64,000 bases of DNA from Cladopsammia gracilis. Lineage: Eukaryota > Cnidaria > Anthozoa > Scleractinia > Dendrophylliidae. The notes below the pieces were generated by a model. That model was given only the letters and a program-made list of their open reading frames with translations. It was not told the origin of the DNA and did no database searches. Where the stretch lies: the NCBI GenBank assembly GCA_022457155.1, contig JAJGOT010000995.1, positions 49,917 to 113,916 of the forward strand, in the 5' to 3' direction. How positions within the stretch are numbered: position 1 is the first letter of the stretch; each line of letters begins with the position of its first letter. This document shows positions 49,301-56,622 of the stretch, one piece after another. The translations under genes were made by a program, and so were the position numbers.

Positions 49301-50127
49301 TTAATTCTCTGTGGGTATTTGTCTTGAGGATTCAAATGTCTAATGTGACACCACCTAAAGCATTCATCATCCTCATTTTTCATATTTATCAATCCTTTTG
49401 CACTGTTTCTGAGTTCTTGTGGTAGTTTAATGTATGAAGAGCCTCTCATTGGTTGATATTTTACTATGTTAATATAATGATTATCAACCGATTTAACAGT
49501 CCAACCAGACCCTTCAGATATCCATTGAGCTATCTTATTCAAGATTTGCTGTTTTGACAATTGTAGTGATTTAGTAATTTCTATGTGGTTAATAATCGTC
49601 TGAGCCACACTGTTAAAATATGCGGTCTTATACACTATTTCTCCGTCTGACATTTTTGTAAATGTTACCTTAAGCGTTTCAACAAATTTCAGTCCTTTCA
49701 TCGATGTTAATATTTTTATGAGCTGGTATTCAATACCCTTTCTAGTGTCTTGTAGTTGAACTAATGGGTCTTTATCGTTTTTAATTGTGATTTCATAGGA
49801 TTTAGTATAACCTTTTAGAGCTTTGTCTGTTTGCTCTATTTTAGTTCTTGGAGCAGGAACTGGTTTTTCTGCAACTGACTTTTTAGTTCTAGGTGCTGGA
49901 ACTGGTTTATCCCTGAATTCCAATGGTGGAAGAATTATATTGTTTTCATAATCTTGGACCATTTGATTTACACTCTTACGAGGTGCTGGCACTGGTTTGT
50001 AAGTTCTTGGTGTTGGAACTGGTTTGGTATCATCTACCACAATAGTTTTAGGCTTCTTATTCTGTTGCTTTAAAAGCAATTTGATTAGTTGAGACTTACT
50101 AAGTTTCTCAAGATCACTCTTGTTCAT
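46369..50127 (-). CDS. polB: E3 protein-primed family B DNA polymerase
   Basis: 1252 aa. A SAP-like start (LEKLSKSQLIKLLLKQQ) precedes four KPVPAPR/KPVPTPR repeats (residues ~36-97). A conserved N-terminal domain follows (near 130-300), then a C2H2 finger (CLYCLQCFSSERVLTDHKEN). Exo I is in YADFDALTE. An HNH/endonuclease-VII-like block (CHICNKKY ... RDHCHITGKYRGSAHQECN) lies between exo I and exo II (VIFHNLRGYDSHF). Exo III is YHDLYLKSDILLLADV, motif A MYLDANNLYGWAMS, motif B LMNNSVFGKTMENL and motif C LFTDTDSLTYEIE. Length is normal for the family. Replicates the linear genome from protein-primed ends. Confidence 0.95.
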   Translation of the reverse strand: MNKSDLEKLSKSQLIKLLLKQQNKKPKTIVVDDTKPVPTPRTYKPVPAPRKSVNQMVQDYENNIILPPLEFRDKPVPAPRTKKSVAEKPVPAPRTKIEQTDKALKGYTKSYEITIKNDKDPLVQLQDTRKGIEYQLIKILTSMKGLKFVETLKVTFTKMSDGEIVYKTAYFNSVAQTIINHIEITKSLQLSKQQILNKIAQWISEGSGWTVKSVDNHYINIVKYQPMRGSSYIKLPQELRNSAKGLINMKNEDDECFRWCHIRHLNPQDKYPQRIKKVDKPFIENLNYSGIEFPVTTKQYNKIEKQNKININVFGYEDKQPYPIYVSKEKYADRMNLLLITENENKHYVLIKDFNKLMYNQTKHKERKHFCLYCLQCFSSERVLTDHKENCIQVNGTQAIKMPEKDNNILRFNNFHKQLPVPFVIYADFDALTEKIHGCQPNNDKSYTEAYQKHTDCGYGYKVVCCYDDKHTKPIQIYRGEKAVYKFIEKMIKEVKYCKTIMKKEFNKPLKMTKDDEEEFQKAKECHICNKKYTDKDIRVRDHCHITGKYRGSAHQECNLKLRVNPAEIKIPVIFHNLRGYDSHFIMQEIGAIVKKHTYKNKKGEEIQMNINAIPNNMEKYMAFMLGNHLPFIDSFQFMSSSLEKLVSNLPRESLKYTSQKFKGKELDLMARKGVYPYDYMDSFDKFNEKLPTKEDFFSIMNNEHISNKDYQHAQTVWETFMLKRMGEYHDLYLKSDILLLADVFENFRKTCLEYYKLDPCHYFTSPGLSWDAMLKMTNIKLELMVDIDMFQFIEKGMRGGISYIANRYGKANNKYMKSYDEKTPSKYIMYLDANNLYGWAMSQYLPTGGFRWMTDKQINNIDLAKYNENSEKGLILEVDLEYPKELHDLHNDYPLGPEKIKITKDMLSEYCKNIANKYNISIGLVQKLIPTLRNKEKYVLHYRNLQLYTDLGLKVIKVHRVLEFNQSPWLKQYIDFNTNKRKNAKNAFEKDFFKLMNNSVFGKTMENLRKRVDVRLVTDEKKLLKMAAKPNYVSSKIFNENLVAVHKIKETLTLNRPAYVGMCILDLSKTLMYEFHYNYIKDKYGNKAKLLFTDTDSLTYEIETEDVYRDFWNDKDKFDNSDYPESSPYFNKLNKKVIGKFKDEAAGVPIYEFVGLRSKMYSYMKDDQKGGKTAKGIKKNVIKNKIQHENYKDTLFNNKQMHHQMKTIRSQNHQLGSYEINKVSLSCFDDKRYIHDNGATSHAYGHYAINN

Positions 50128-50243
50128 ATTATATATTAACTATAGATAATTCTTTAAATATGTTCTCATAAAAGTGCGTTTAATCTTTATCAAGAATTCA
50201 AAGGATCCCAATCATGGATCCTTCGAACTATAATATGAAAAGA

Positions 50244-50471
50244 TCATTCATCTATATATACTATTCGCATATGTTTCATTCTATAGTTTAGTATATGCTT
50301 TTTTGTTTTAATGTGGCAAGATTTTCCAGCAAGTGTGTAATTTTTATCATTTTTGCATATATCACAAAACCATTCTTTATTTAACATATAGACTGATTTG
50401 TGGTTTTTTCTTTCTTCATCATTATAAATTCTTGGTCGTCCTTTACCTCTCTTTATTATTTCTTTTTCCAT
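50244..50471 (-). CDS. Small zinc-finger protein with AT-hook-like start
   Basis: 75 aa: GKGRPRIYN at the start, then CDICKNDKNYTLAGKSCHIK-TKKH, a C-x2-C-x12-H-x5-H finger of a kind common next to Polinton PolB. Probable DNA-binding accessory protein. Confidence 0.7.
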   Translation of the reverse strand: MEKEIIKRGKGRPRIYNDEERKNHKSVYMLNKEWFCDICKNDKNYTLAGKSCHIKTKKHILNYRMKHMRIVYIDE

Positions 50472-50630
50472 TATATATTATTCCTATAGATATTCTTTTA
50501 AATAGTTGCGTTTTAAATGCGGCCAGAAACATTGATATTTTTGGCTACAAAAAGCGAATACAGAGTAAATCTGAGATATGGGCTACTTGTAAATAGCAAC
50601 ATCTCTTTAACCCTTTAAAACCAACACTCT

Positions 50631-50939
50631 TTAATCAAAATTTTGTCGCTTCAGATATTTTATATCATCAACTTTGGTTTGTTCCAATATATTACAATCT
50701 TCGTCATAATTATCGTTTTCTATCTCGTCACAGATAATCTTTAATAACTGTTTCAATGTTATATCTGCATCCATTTCATGTATTTTTTTATGATAAAGTT
50801 TCAATAGTTTTTCCTTATGTTGTAACATGTCCAACCTCTCTTCATTATCGCGTATTTTGTCATGAAGATATACTAATTCTTCTTCACAATCATAGATTCG
50901 ACTTTCAATTTTTCTGATATGTCTACTAATATCTCTCAT
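50631..50939 (-). CDS. Small coiled-coil protein (102 aa)
   Basis: Start at MRDISRHIRKIE (50939), 10 bp after the integrase stop. Charged heptad-rich helix (ESRIYDCEEELVYLHDKIRD ... LDMLQHKEKLLKLYHKKIH) and an acidic second half. Function unknown. Confidence 0.65.
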   Translation of the reverse strand: MRDISRHIRKIESRIYDCEEELVYLHDKIRDNEERLDMLQHKEKLLKLYHKKIHEMDADITLKQLLKIICDEIENDNYDEDCNILEQTKVDDIKYLKRQNFD

Positions 50940-50949
50940 TATATAAACA

Positions 50950-51900
50950 TTATATATTTTTAACATCTTTTAGCGGTATCCAACTATTAAAATCATCACT
51001 ATATCCCTTCCATTTTACTAACGCTTGTTTTTTCTTATAATCTCTTTTGATAACCTTATCAATTCTAAATACATCCTGTTTTGCTAATTGTAATTCAGGT
51101 TCATAAAATGACCCTTCTATTGGTTCATTATTGAGATCTTTCAATTTGTATATTATTGGATTGGAATATTGGATTTTATCAACTGTAAATACCTCTTCAG
51201 ACCAATTTGGAGTATATCCTTTATCAAATACCTTTCTTTTATACTTTGAAATTCTAACCTTATCACCAACTTTGAATTTTACTTTTGATGATGATGGTTC
51301 CATATCACCATATAGATTGAAATAAACAGTTCCTTCATTCTTTTTCTTAGATGCTTGAAGCGGTGACATTTTTATTGAACTGTGCTTAGTGTTGTTGTAA
51401 TTTTTAACCAAATCATCTAAAATATTATGCCAAACAGTATTATTTTGAACTGTGAATTGTTTCCACATTTTAGATTTTAATGTTCTGTTAAATCTCTCAA
51501 TAACAACAGCTTTACCTTCATTGAAAGTAGAATACATCTCAATATTATTTTTCTTTAACCAGTCTTTGAAAGTTTTATTATAGAATTCAGACCCTTGGTC
51601 TACCCAAATAAATTTAGGTTTCCGTTTGGATTTTTTAATAACATCATCAAATGATTCAGTAATTGTATTACCCGTTTTATTTTTAATAGGGATGCTCCAA
51701 GCAAATTTCGAAAACACATCAATGATGTTTAACAAATATCTATAACCTTTATTCCATTTTGAAAACTTCTGCATTTCTACAAGGTCAGCGCTCCAAATAT
51801 CATCTATTCCATTAACAATAACTCTTCTTGTTTTAAATTTTCGTTTGATTGGCTTATGTAATTCATCGGCTAATTGTTGAGCCCAATCATTTTTACTCAA
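50950..51900 (-). CDS. int: E3 rve integrase with chromodomain; no ATG
   Basis: About 316 aa from a TTG, but open back to near the PLA2 stop. DDE core: D of WSADLVEMQ, D of WVDQGSEFYN, E of VIERFNRTLKSK. C-terminal SH3-like region and a chromodomain (FRIDKVIKRDYKKKQALVKW then KGYSDDFNSWIPLKDV) that would target chromatin. The first ATG in frame lies after the first catalytic Asp, so a normal start would give a dead enzyme. Expression as a -1 frameshift fusion with the PLA2 protein is likely (see 51912-51918). Confidence 0.9.
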   Translation of the reverse strand: MSKNDWAQQLADELHKPIKRKFKTRRVIVNGIDDIWSADLVEMQKFSKWNKGYRYLLNIIDVFSKFAWSIPIKNKTGNTITESFDDVIKKSKRKPKFIWVDQGSEFYNKTFKDWLKKNNIEMYSTFNEGKAVVIERFNRTLKSKMWKQFTVQNNTVWHNILDDLVKNYNNTKHSSIKMSPLQASKKKNEGTVYFNLYGDMEPSSSKVKFKVGDKVRISKYKRKVFDKGYTPNWSEEVFTVDKIQYSNPIIYKLKDLNNEPIEGSFYEPELQLAKQDVFRIDKVIKRDYKKKQALVKWKGYSDDFNSWIPLKDVKNI

Positions 51901-51908
51901 CGCCGCTT

Positions 51909-52460
51909 TCAGTTTTTTGGCTTCCTTTTTTTAACACCAAGACCTAATTTCTGTTTTATATCAATCGTGTTTCTAGCCAACCAATGTCCCCATTGTCTTT
52001 CATTATACGGTACGTTGTCTAAAGATTTAACCATTTTTCGGTCTGCTCTATTCTTACATTTTCTGTCGTCTTTACAAACACTATAATCAACATCATGCTG
52101 CATGGCAATGGCATCCGTTCTTCCTGTAGGTTGGTCATATATTTCTAATATTTGGCCAGTTGTTGGGTCATATTTCACTTGACTCTCTAAATCATTATAA
52201 GGCCCAGTATATTTATGACCGGGTAATGTCCACCCTCCTTTTGGTTTCGGAAGCTTCCCAATGGCCTTATGTATATCAATAGCACCGCCTTTGTGTAAAG
52301 GATCTATTTTCTTTGATAAATCTGATGTAATACTATCCAAAGCTTGATCCAGATATTTGTTAGCCATACCTTTGATCTTTTGTTTAGCAAAGTCTGATTT
52401 TATTGCCTTTGACACCCCTACACGTCCTAAATTGTAAAGACCTTTCATACCGGCTTTCAT
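51909..52460 (-). CDS. Virion-type phospholipase A2 protein
   Basis: 183 aa. Calcium-loop-like PGHKYTGPYNDLE (residues ~80-92) and the catalytic DAIAMQHDVDYSVC with H122-D123, as in parvovirus VP1-type PLA2 domains. The N-terminal ~75 residues are basic and helical, with HKGGA (56-60) as a possible protease site. Such PLA2 domains help incoming particles leave endosomes. The basic C-terminal tail ends at the slippery site leading to integrase. Confidence 0.83.
   Translation of the reverse strand: MKAGMKGLYNLGRVGVSKAIKSDFAKQKIKGMANKYLDQALDSITSDLSKKIDPLHKGGAIDIHKAIGKLPKPKGGWTLPGHKYTGPYNDLESQVKYDPTTGQILEIYDQPTGRTDAIAMQHDVDYSVCKDDRKCKNRADRKMVKSLDNVPYNERQWGHWLARNTIDIKQKLGLGVKKRKPKN
51912..51918 (-). 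promoter_or_regulatory. Candidate -1 frameshift site A-AAA-AAC
   Basis: On the minus strand the PLA2 codons CCA AAA AAC are followed by TGA, giving the canonical slippery heptamer in the right phase. A -1 slip reads CTG AAA GCG GCG TTG and continues into the integrase frame. A stem GATTGG(G)CT/AGCCAATC lies ~23 nt downstream, further than the usual 5-9 nt spacer. Confidence 0.65.
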
Positions 52461-52525
52461 AGCTATCTCTCCAAGACTGTGACTTCCTTCAATATCAAAT
52501 AAGCCCGCCCCTTCAGACGGGCCTT

Positions 52526-52684
52526 TTAGTTTCCCTTATTTTTAACAAATTTGGTCTTTGTTATACCACATTCAGCGCAAGTGCATTTCAACATAGTTCG
52601 ACCATTTTTAGTTTTCACATATCGTTCGCTTCCTGGAACACATTCAGTGACTTTCTTCTGTCTAACACAATATGATTTAACCAT
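52526..52684 (-). CDS. Small DUF5679-like zinc-ribbon protein (52 aa)
   Basis: MVKSYCVRQKKVTE at the start, a KTKNGRTMLKCTCAECGITK segment and a basic end. The C...C-x-C-x2-C pattern with K-x-GR resembles DUF5679 proteins found in many large-virus and Polinton genomes. Starts two bases before TATATATA in the minus orientation. Shorter than the ORF cutoff but flanked closely by virion genes. Confidence 0.65.
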   Translation of the reverse strand: MVKSYCVRQKKVTECVPGSERYVKTKNGRTMLKCTCAECGITKTKFVKNKGN

Positions 52685-52697
52685 TTATATATATAAG

Positions 52698-53981
52698 TTA
52701 GATATTTCTAAAATAATGTTGGAGGAATCTCTCATTCTTCATTGTATCATATATGTCAAATACTTGCAATAAATTATAATACGAATTCCCCTTATTCATT
52801 TCATTCAGAAAGTATAAACAGAAGTAGCCACATGTAGACGTTTTTATGTTTTGGATTTGATTATTTTGATGTAACAGAGTTAAATTCTTTCTTTTTGCAT
52901 GATTTACGATTTCTTGAAATGGAGGCATACCAAATGAATCGAAATAATTTATCACATTATCCTTGACATAAGTTGTAACCCAATGACTTCCTGTCATATA
53001 ACTAGGTTCTAGATTGTAAATAAATAATGCTTGGCTATGATTATGTGGAACTCTTTCATCCCTTGACAGAACATCACTGATTGGGATGTTTAAATATCTG
53101 CACCATTTTATTAGATCATGATTACTTAACGGGATGTCTTTGTGGAATTTCGGTTTAACAGTATTGCTCCTATAAGTGGGATGCCATTGAATGGGCTGTT
53201 TTTCCCTAATAGCAAGCCTTCGCCTCTTTTTGTTGTCTTTTTTTTTGGTTGTTTTTTTTTTAATCCCCATACCAATCGTATTATCAGGCCAACTCCCATA
53301 AAATGGAGGTGGTCTGTATGCACCAATTCTCGGAGCTCCTCTACCAGCTTTTTTCTTACTAGTTCCGAGTCTAGGAGCACCACTACCAGTTATACCAGTT
53401 AAAGCATTTAGAAGGAGTGGGACACCAATGCTTGCCAACAGAGTGCCTAAAAATCCTCCTGATTGTGTTTTTGTTGGTGTGATATGAACACCCGAACCTG
53501 ATTGAAGGGCATTCAATATATCCTGTTTTTGTTTCGTCGATAAAAGATGCTTATATTCTATCAGCTTATTGATTTTTTCTTGTGGTATGAGAAAACCAAC
53601 AGACTGTATGCCTTTTCCAGATATAGCTTTAACAACCTGACTAGCACCTTCTGAAGCCAAACCAGCAAGAGCTGAAAGACCAAGGGTTTTACCAATAGTT
53701 GGTAAAGCTGCACGTCCAAGGGTTAGAATAGTAGTTAACAAACTTCCACCGACTTGTTTTCTAATATTTGTTTTCACAAGCTTAATGTCCATACCCTTAT
53801 TCAATAGTCGATTATTTTCCAACCTTTTTTTCACCATTGCCGGGACATGTAGAGTATCATTACCACGAAGAGAGTCCTTCGTAAGTCTTAGAACGATCGT
53901 TTCCCTTTTATGGAAAGCATTGCTAAGATTTTTCTTTTGATTGTCAGACAATTTCACATTAATCTCATAAAGTTGAGTCAT
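52698..53981 (-). CDS. Fusion of a virion protein with an adenain-like cysteine protease
   Basis: 427 aa. Residues 1-~275 are a hydrophobic then basic virion-like part: TTILTLGRAALPTIGKTLGL, GGFLGTLLASIGVPLLLNAL and a KKKTTKKKDNKKRRR tract. It contains adenain-type sites ISGK|G (120-124) and ITGS|G (197-201). Residues ~280-427 form the protease: H333 in GSHWVTTY, D348 in YFDSFG, C384 in TSTCGYFCLYFL. Proteases of this family normally stand alone (~200 aa), so the fusion is unusual. Self-cleavage could release the enzyme. Confidence 0.85.
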   Translation of the reverse strand: MTQLYEINVKLSDNQKKNLSNAFHKRETIVLRLTKDSLRGNDTLHVPAMVKKRLENNRLLNKGMDIKLVKTNIRKQVGGSLLTTILTLGRAALPTIGKTLGLSALAGLASEGASQVVKAISGKGIQSVGFLIPQEKINKLIEYKHLLSTKQKQDILNALQSGSGVHITPTKTQSGGFLGTLLASIGVPLLLNALTGITGSGAPRLGTSKKKAGRGAPRIGAYRPPPFYGSWPDNTIGMGIKKKTTKKKDNKKRRRLAIREKQPIQWHPTYRSNTVKPKFHKDIPLSNHDLIKWCRYLNIPISDVLSRDERVPHNHSQALFIYNLEPSYMTGSHWVTTYVKDNVINYFDSFGMPPFQEIVNHAKRKNLTLLHQNNQIQNIKTSTCGYFCLYFLNEMNKGNSYYNLLQVFDIYDTMKNERFLQHYFRNI

Positions 53982-54069
53982 TTGTTGTATATAATATATG
54001 TTATATAATTTTCTGGTTATAAAACATATATGAAATAATGATATTATTTGATTAGTAATTTATTACTTT

Positions 54070-55356
54070 TTACACTATAACCAATTCATTGCCAACCTTA
54101 TCAATAACAACTTCTTCCTTATACAAAACTATAGCATGTACATTAAAATTTGCAGCTGGGTTAGCTGTTAATCTATATCGAAATATAAGCTGTTTTGGAT
54201 CTCTTGTTACTTTTTCAGTTTGATATGTAAGATCAAAATAAATTAATCCATATAGAGAATTGTAATTTGCTAAATTCAATTGAGTTCCACTATTATAGTC
54301 GTTTTTCCTAAAACCGTATGACATTAAATCATTAAATATTCTTACTTTTGATTCCGAATCATACTCAGTTTCTGGATAAAAGACTCCGTTACCATACTCT
54401 AATCTGCAATTTAGTAATGATGAGTTGTTATCTCCTACATTTAATTTAAAAGTGTCCATTAAATAAGGCGAATCTTCAACCATTGCATCATTAGGTGGGT
54501 TGGTTCTTTTTAAATAAACAAAAATATGTTGAACATTATCAATACTACTTGATATTTGGAAAAATCCTGATGATTGTGAAGGAGCTGACAATTCATACAT
54601 CTCCCTTAAATATTTCCATTGTGTTTCTTTCAAAAATGAACTAACAAATTTATCATACAGAGAATCTTTTGGTGTTAATTTTGGAACCCAAAGCAGAAAC
54701 CTATTAACAACAATTCTGCCAGCATCAGTACCATTAGCCATGTGAATTAGTTCATCATCATTTTGTAGCTCAATGTTGAATTGTAATTGCATAGGTACTA
54801 ATATTTTATCTTCAAGTTCTTCAAAAAATGAAAAACGATTTAACGGAATAATAATATTGATGTTTTTAGCGCCTCCATTACCATCGTTTTGTACAGCTTG
54901 AGTTTGTACTCGTCTAGCTTCATATCCTGTATTAGTATTAGCTGTTGTATTATCAGTATCTAAATACCAGAAACTGTTTTTAGCTACTGATCTGCTAAAA
55001 TCATCAGAGTATTCTAACAAATTTTTTACGAAAGTCACTTTATGCAAATTATCAGTATCATAAACTATTTTACCTGCAGATTTAATCATAAGATGATCAA
55101 TTAAACTATGTGATCCATTTATAATTGTAATTCTATCAGCTTGGGCATAGCCTGCTCCATCTGCTAGTTTTTGAAGCTGAAATTGAACTTCAAAATATGC
55201 ATTATACCAATCGTAGAAACTCGATCGATCATTGATCGTGAATTTATACCCATTTTTCACTTGGTGTTGATTGTTAGCTGGGGCTCTGATTACATCATCA
55301 AGTTGGAATCGTACCAACTCATATCTTTGCAGATATTCACTTGTTCTAAACGACAT
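54070..55356 (-). CDS. E3 major capsid protein (double jelly roll)
   Basis: 428 aa, adintovirus/Polinton hexon type. First barrel with YFEVQFQLQKL and SHSLIDHLMIKSAGKIVYD. Middle KILVPMQLQFNIELQNDDEL and NRFLLWVPKLTPKDSLYDKF. Second barrel ending LIFRYRLTANPAANFNVHAI. Forms trimers making the pseudo-hexagonal shell. Confidence 0.9.
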   Translation of the reverse strand: MSFRTSEYLQRYELVRFQLDDVIRAPANNQHQVKNGYKFTINDRSSFYDWYNAYFEVQFQLQKLADGAGYAQADRITIINGSHSLIDHLMIKSAGKIVYDTDNLHKVTFVKNLLEYSDDFSRSVAKNSFWYLDTDNTTANTNTGYEARRVQTQAVQNDGNGGAKNINIIIPLNRFSFFEELEDKILVPMQLQFNIELQNDDELIHMANGTDAGRIVVNRFLLWVPKLTPKDSLYDKFVSSFLKETQWKYLREMYELSAPSQSSGFFQISSSIDNVQHIFVYLKRTNPPNDAMVEDSPYLMDTFKLNVGDNNSSLLNCRLEYGNGVFYPETEYDSESKVRIFNDLMSYGFRKNDYNSGTQLNLANYNSLYGLIYFDLTYQTEKVTRDPKQLIFRYRLTANPAANFNVHAIVLYKEEVVIDKVGNELVIV

Positions 55357-55436
55357 TATATTATTATGTTAGATAATTTTACAATTATATACCATAATTT
55401 TGTAATATATAGATGTTTTCAATCATTTTATTGATT

Positions 55437-55835
55437 CTATACTACTCTTACTCTACGCCTTCTTTTCACACCAGATCCTGATATCAATCTATTGAGTATC
55501 ATATCAGTACTTTCATCTTGCTGTTGCTGTTTAATGGGTGAGGATGGAACATTTGCCGTTTGTCTTGTAGCTGCTTTTCTCAAATTTGCCAATCTTTTCA
55601 TTATTAGGTCTCCTGACTTCTGTGATACTGCCTCACCCAATCGCTTACCTGCATGCGATATCCCCGATTCTAGTGCCTTCTTTGCTATTGGCTTAGCAAA
55701 TTTCTTAAAAACAGCTGATGCCACACTCTTTAATGGTTTGAAAATATTATCAACGATAAGCCCAGACCCTTTGTGTTGATATACAAATTTACCAAGTTGT
55801 GGATGGTAAAATCTTTTGAATTCATATGGTTTCAT
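55437..55835 (-). CDS. pVI-like membrane-active virion protein
   Basis: 132 aa. HKGS|G at 21-25 precedes an amphipathic basic helix region (LIVDNIFKPLKSVASAVFKK). The C-terminus has ISGS|G at 118-122, which would release the 11-residue peptide GVKRRRRVRVV. Adenovirus pVI is also trimmed at both ends and gives an 11-residue basic C-terminal peptide that activates adenain. No Cys is present in this peptide, so a disulfide link as in adenovirus is not possible. Confidence 0.7.
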   Translation of the reverse strand: MKPYEFKRFYHPQLGKFVYQHKGSGLIVDNIFKPLKSVASAVFKKFAKPIAKKALESGISHAGKRLGEAVSQKSGDLIMKRLANLRKAATRQTANVPSSPIKQQQQDESTDMILNRLISGSGVKRRRRVRVV

Positions 55836-55853
55836 TTATACTATTATGTTATA

Positions 55854-56600
55854 TTATTCTAAACTTTTCAGGATTAGTGAAAATGATGTATCTGCCCCAT
55901 TCAGGTCAACTAATCTTCTTTTTCCATCGGTGATATAAATCCTTATACTAGAAATCGTATTCTTATTCACAGGATTATAGGTGATTCTCCGGGGTTCTAA
56001 GGTGAATGAATAACTAGGTTGGAGAACACTGGTTGAGAAGGAATAAATTATGTCCGTATCTTGACCGTCTACAAGTGAATCATTAATCAGATCACAATGG
56101 ATATTCAATACATCTGTATCTTGTGATAGATTAGGCACTCTTGGCCCTATATTCGTCCCACTTTGTAATAATTTCTTATCAAACCCGATGAGTTCATTGA
56201 AATTGGAATGGGTTAGATCAAGTTGGTAATTCTGAGCCAATACTATCGTTACTCTGAATGTTGTATTATCGAATTCAAGAGTGATCGGATACGTATCACC
56301 AGTCTTTGTTATCTCCTTGATATATGTGTTGAAGTCTGTATAATTCCATACTCCAGCTGGAAAGGTGATGTTGTTAAATGTTGAACCACTATCGGAGCTA
56401 TATTTGATTAATTGATTGTTGTATCCAGCATTAATATTAAACCATGTAAAACTCATATTGATGATTCTGTTAAGACCAATAACATATTGCATATTTCTAT
56501 CCAAAATTATAGGTCTAGTAAATTTTGTTGTAAAATCCTCAGGTTTATTATTCCCTTGATCTTTTACACTATAAGATGATAATACTATCTCTCGTTCCAT
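55854..56600 (-). CDS. E3 penton / minor capsid protein
   Basis: 248 aa. ITLEFDNTTFRVTIVLAQNY, FNELIGFDKKLLQSGTNIGP and VLNIHCDLINDSLVDGQDTD are typical of the Polinton penton (single jelly roll). C-terminal strand RIYITDGKRRLVDLNGADTS. Occupies the capsid vertices with the fibre. Confidence 0.85.
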   Translation of the reverse strand: MEREIVLSSYSVKDQGNNKPEDFTTKFTRPIILDRNMQYVIGLNRIINMSFTWFNINAGYNNQLIKYSSDSGSTFNNITFPAGVWNYTDFNTYIKEITKTGDTYPITLEFDNTTFRVTIVLAQNYQLDLTHSNFNELIGFDKKLLQSGTNIGPRVPNLSQDTDVLNIHCDLINDSLVDGQDTDIIYSFSTSVLQPSYSFTLEPRRITYNPVNKNTISSIRIYITDGKRRLVDLNGADTSFSLILKSLE

Positions 56601-56622
56601 TTATATAATAAAGTTATATTAA

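Noticed and set aside
55171..55434. Plus-strand 87-aa ORF
   Set aside because: Antisense to the capsid gene start, AT-rich chance frame.
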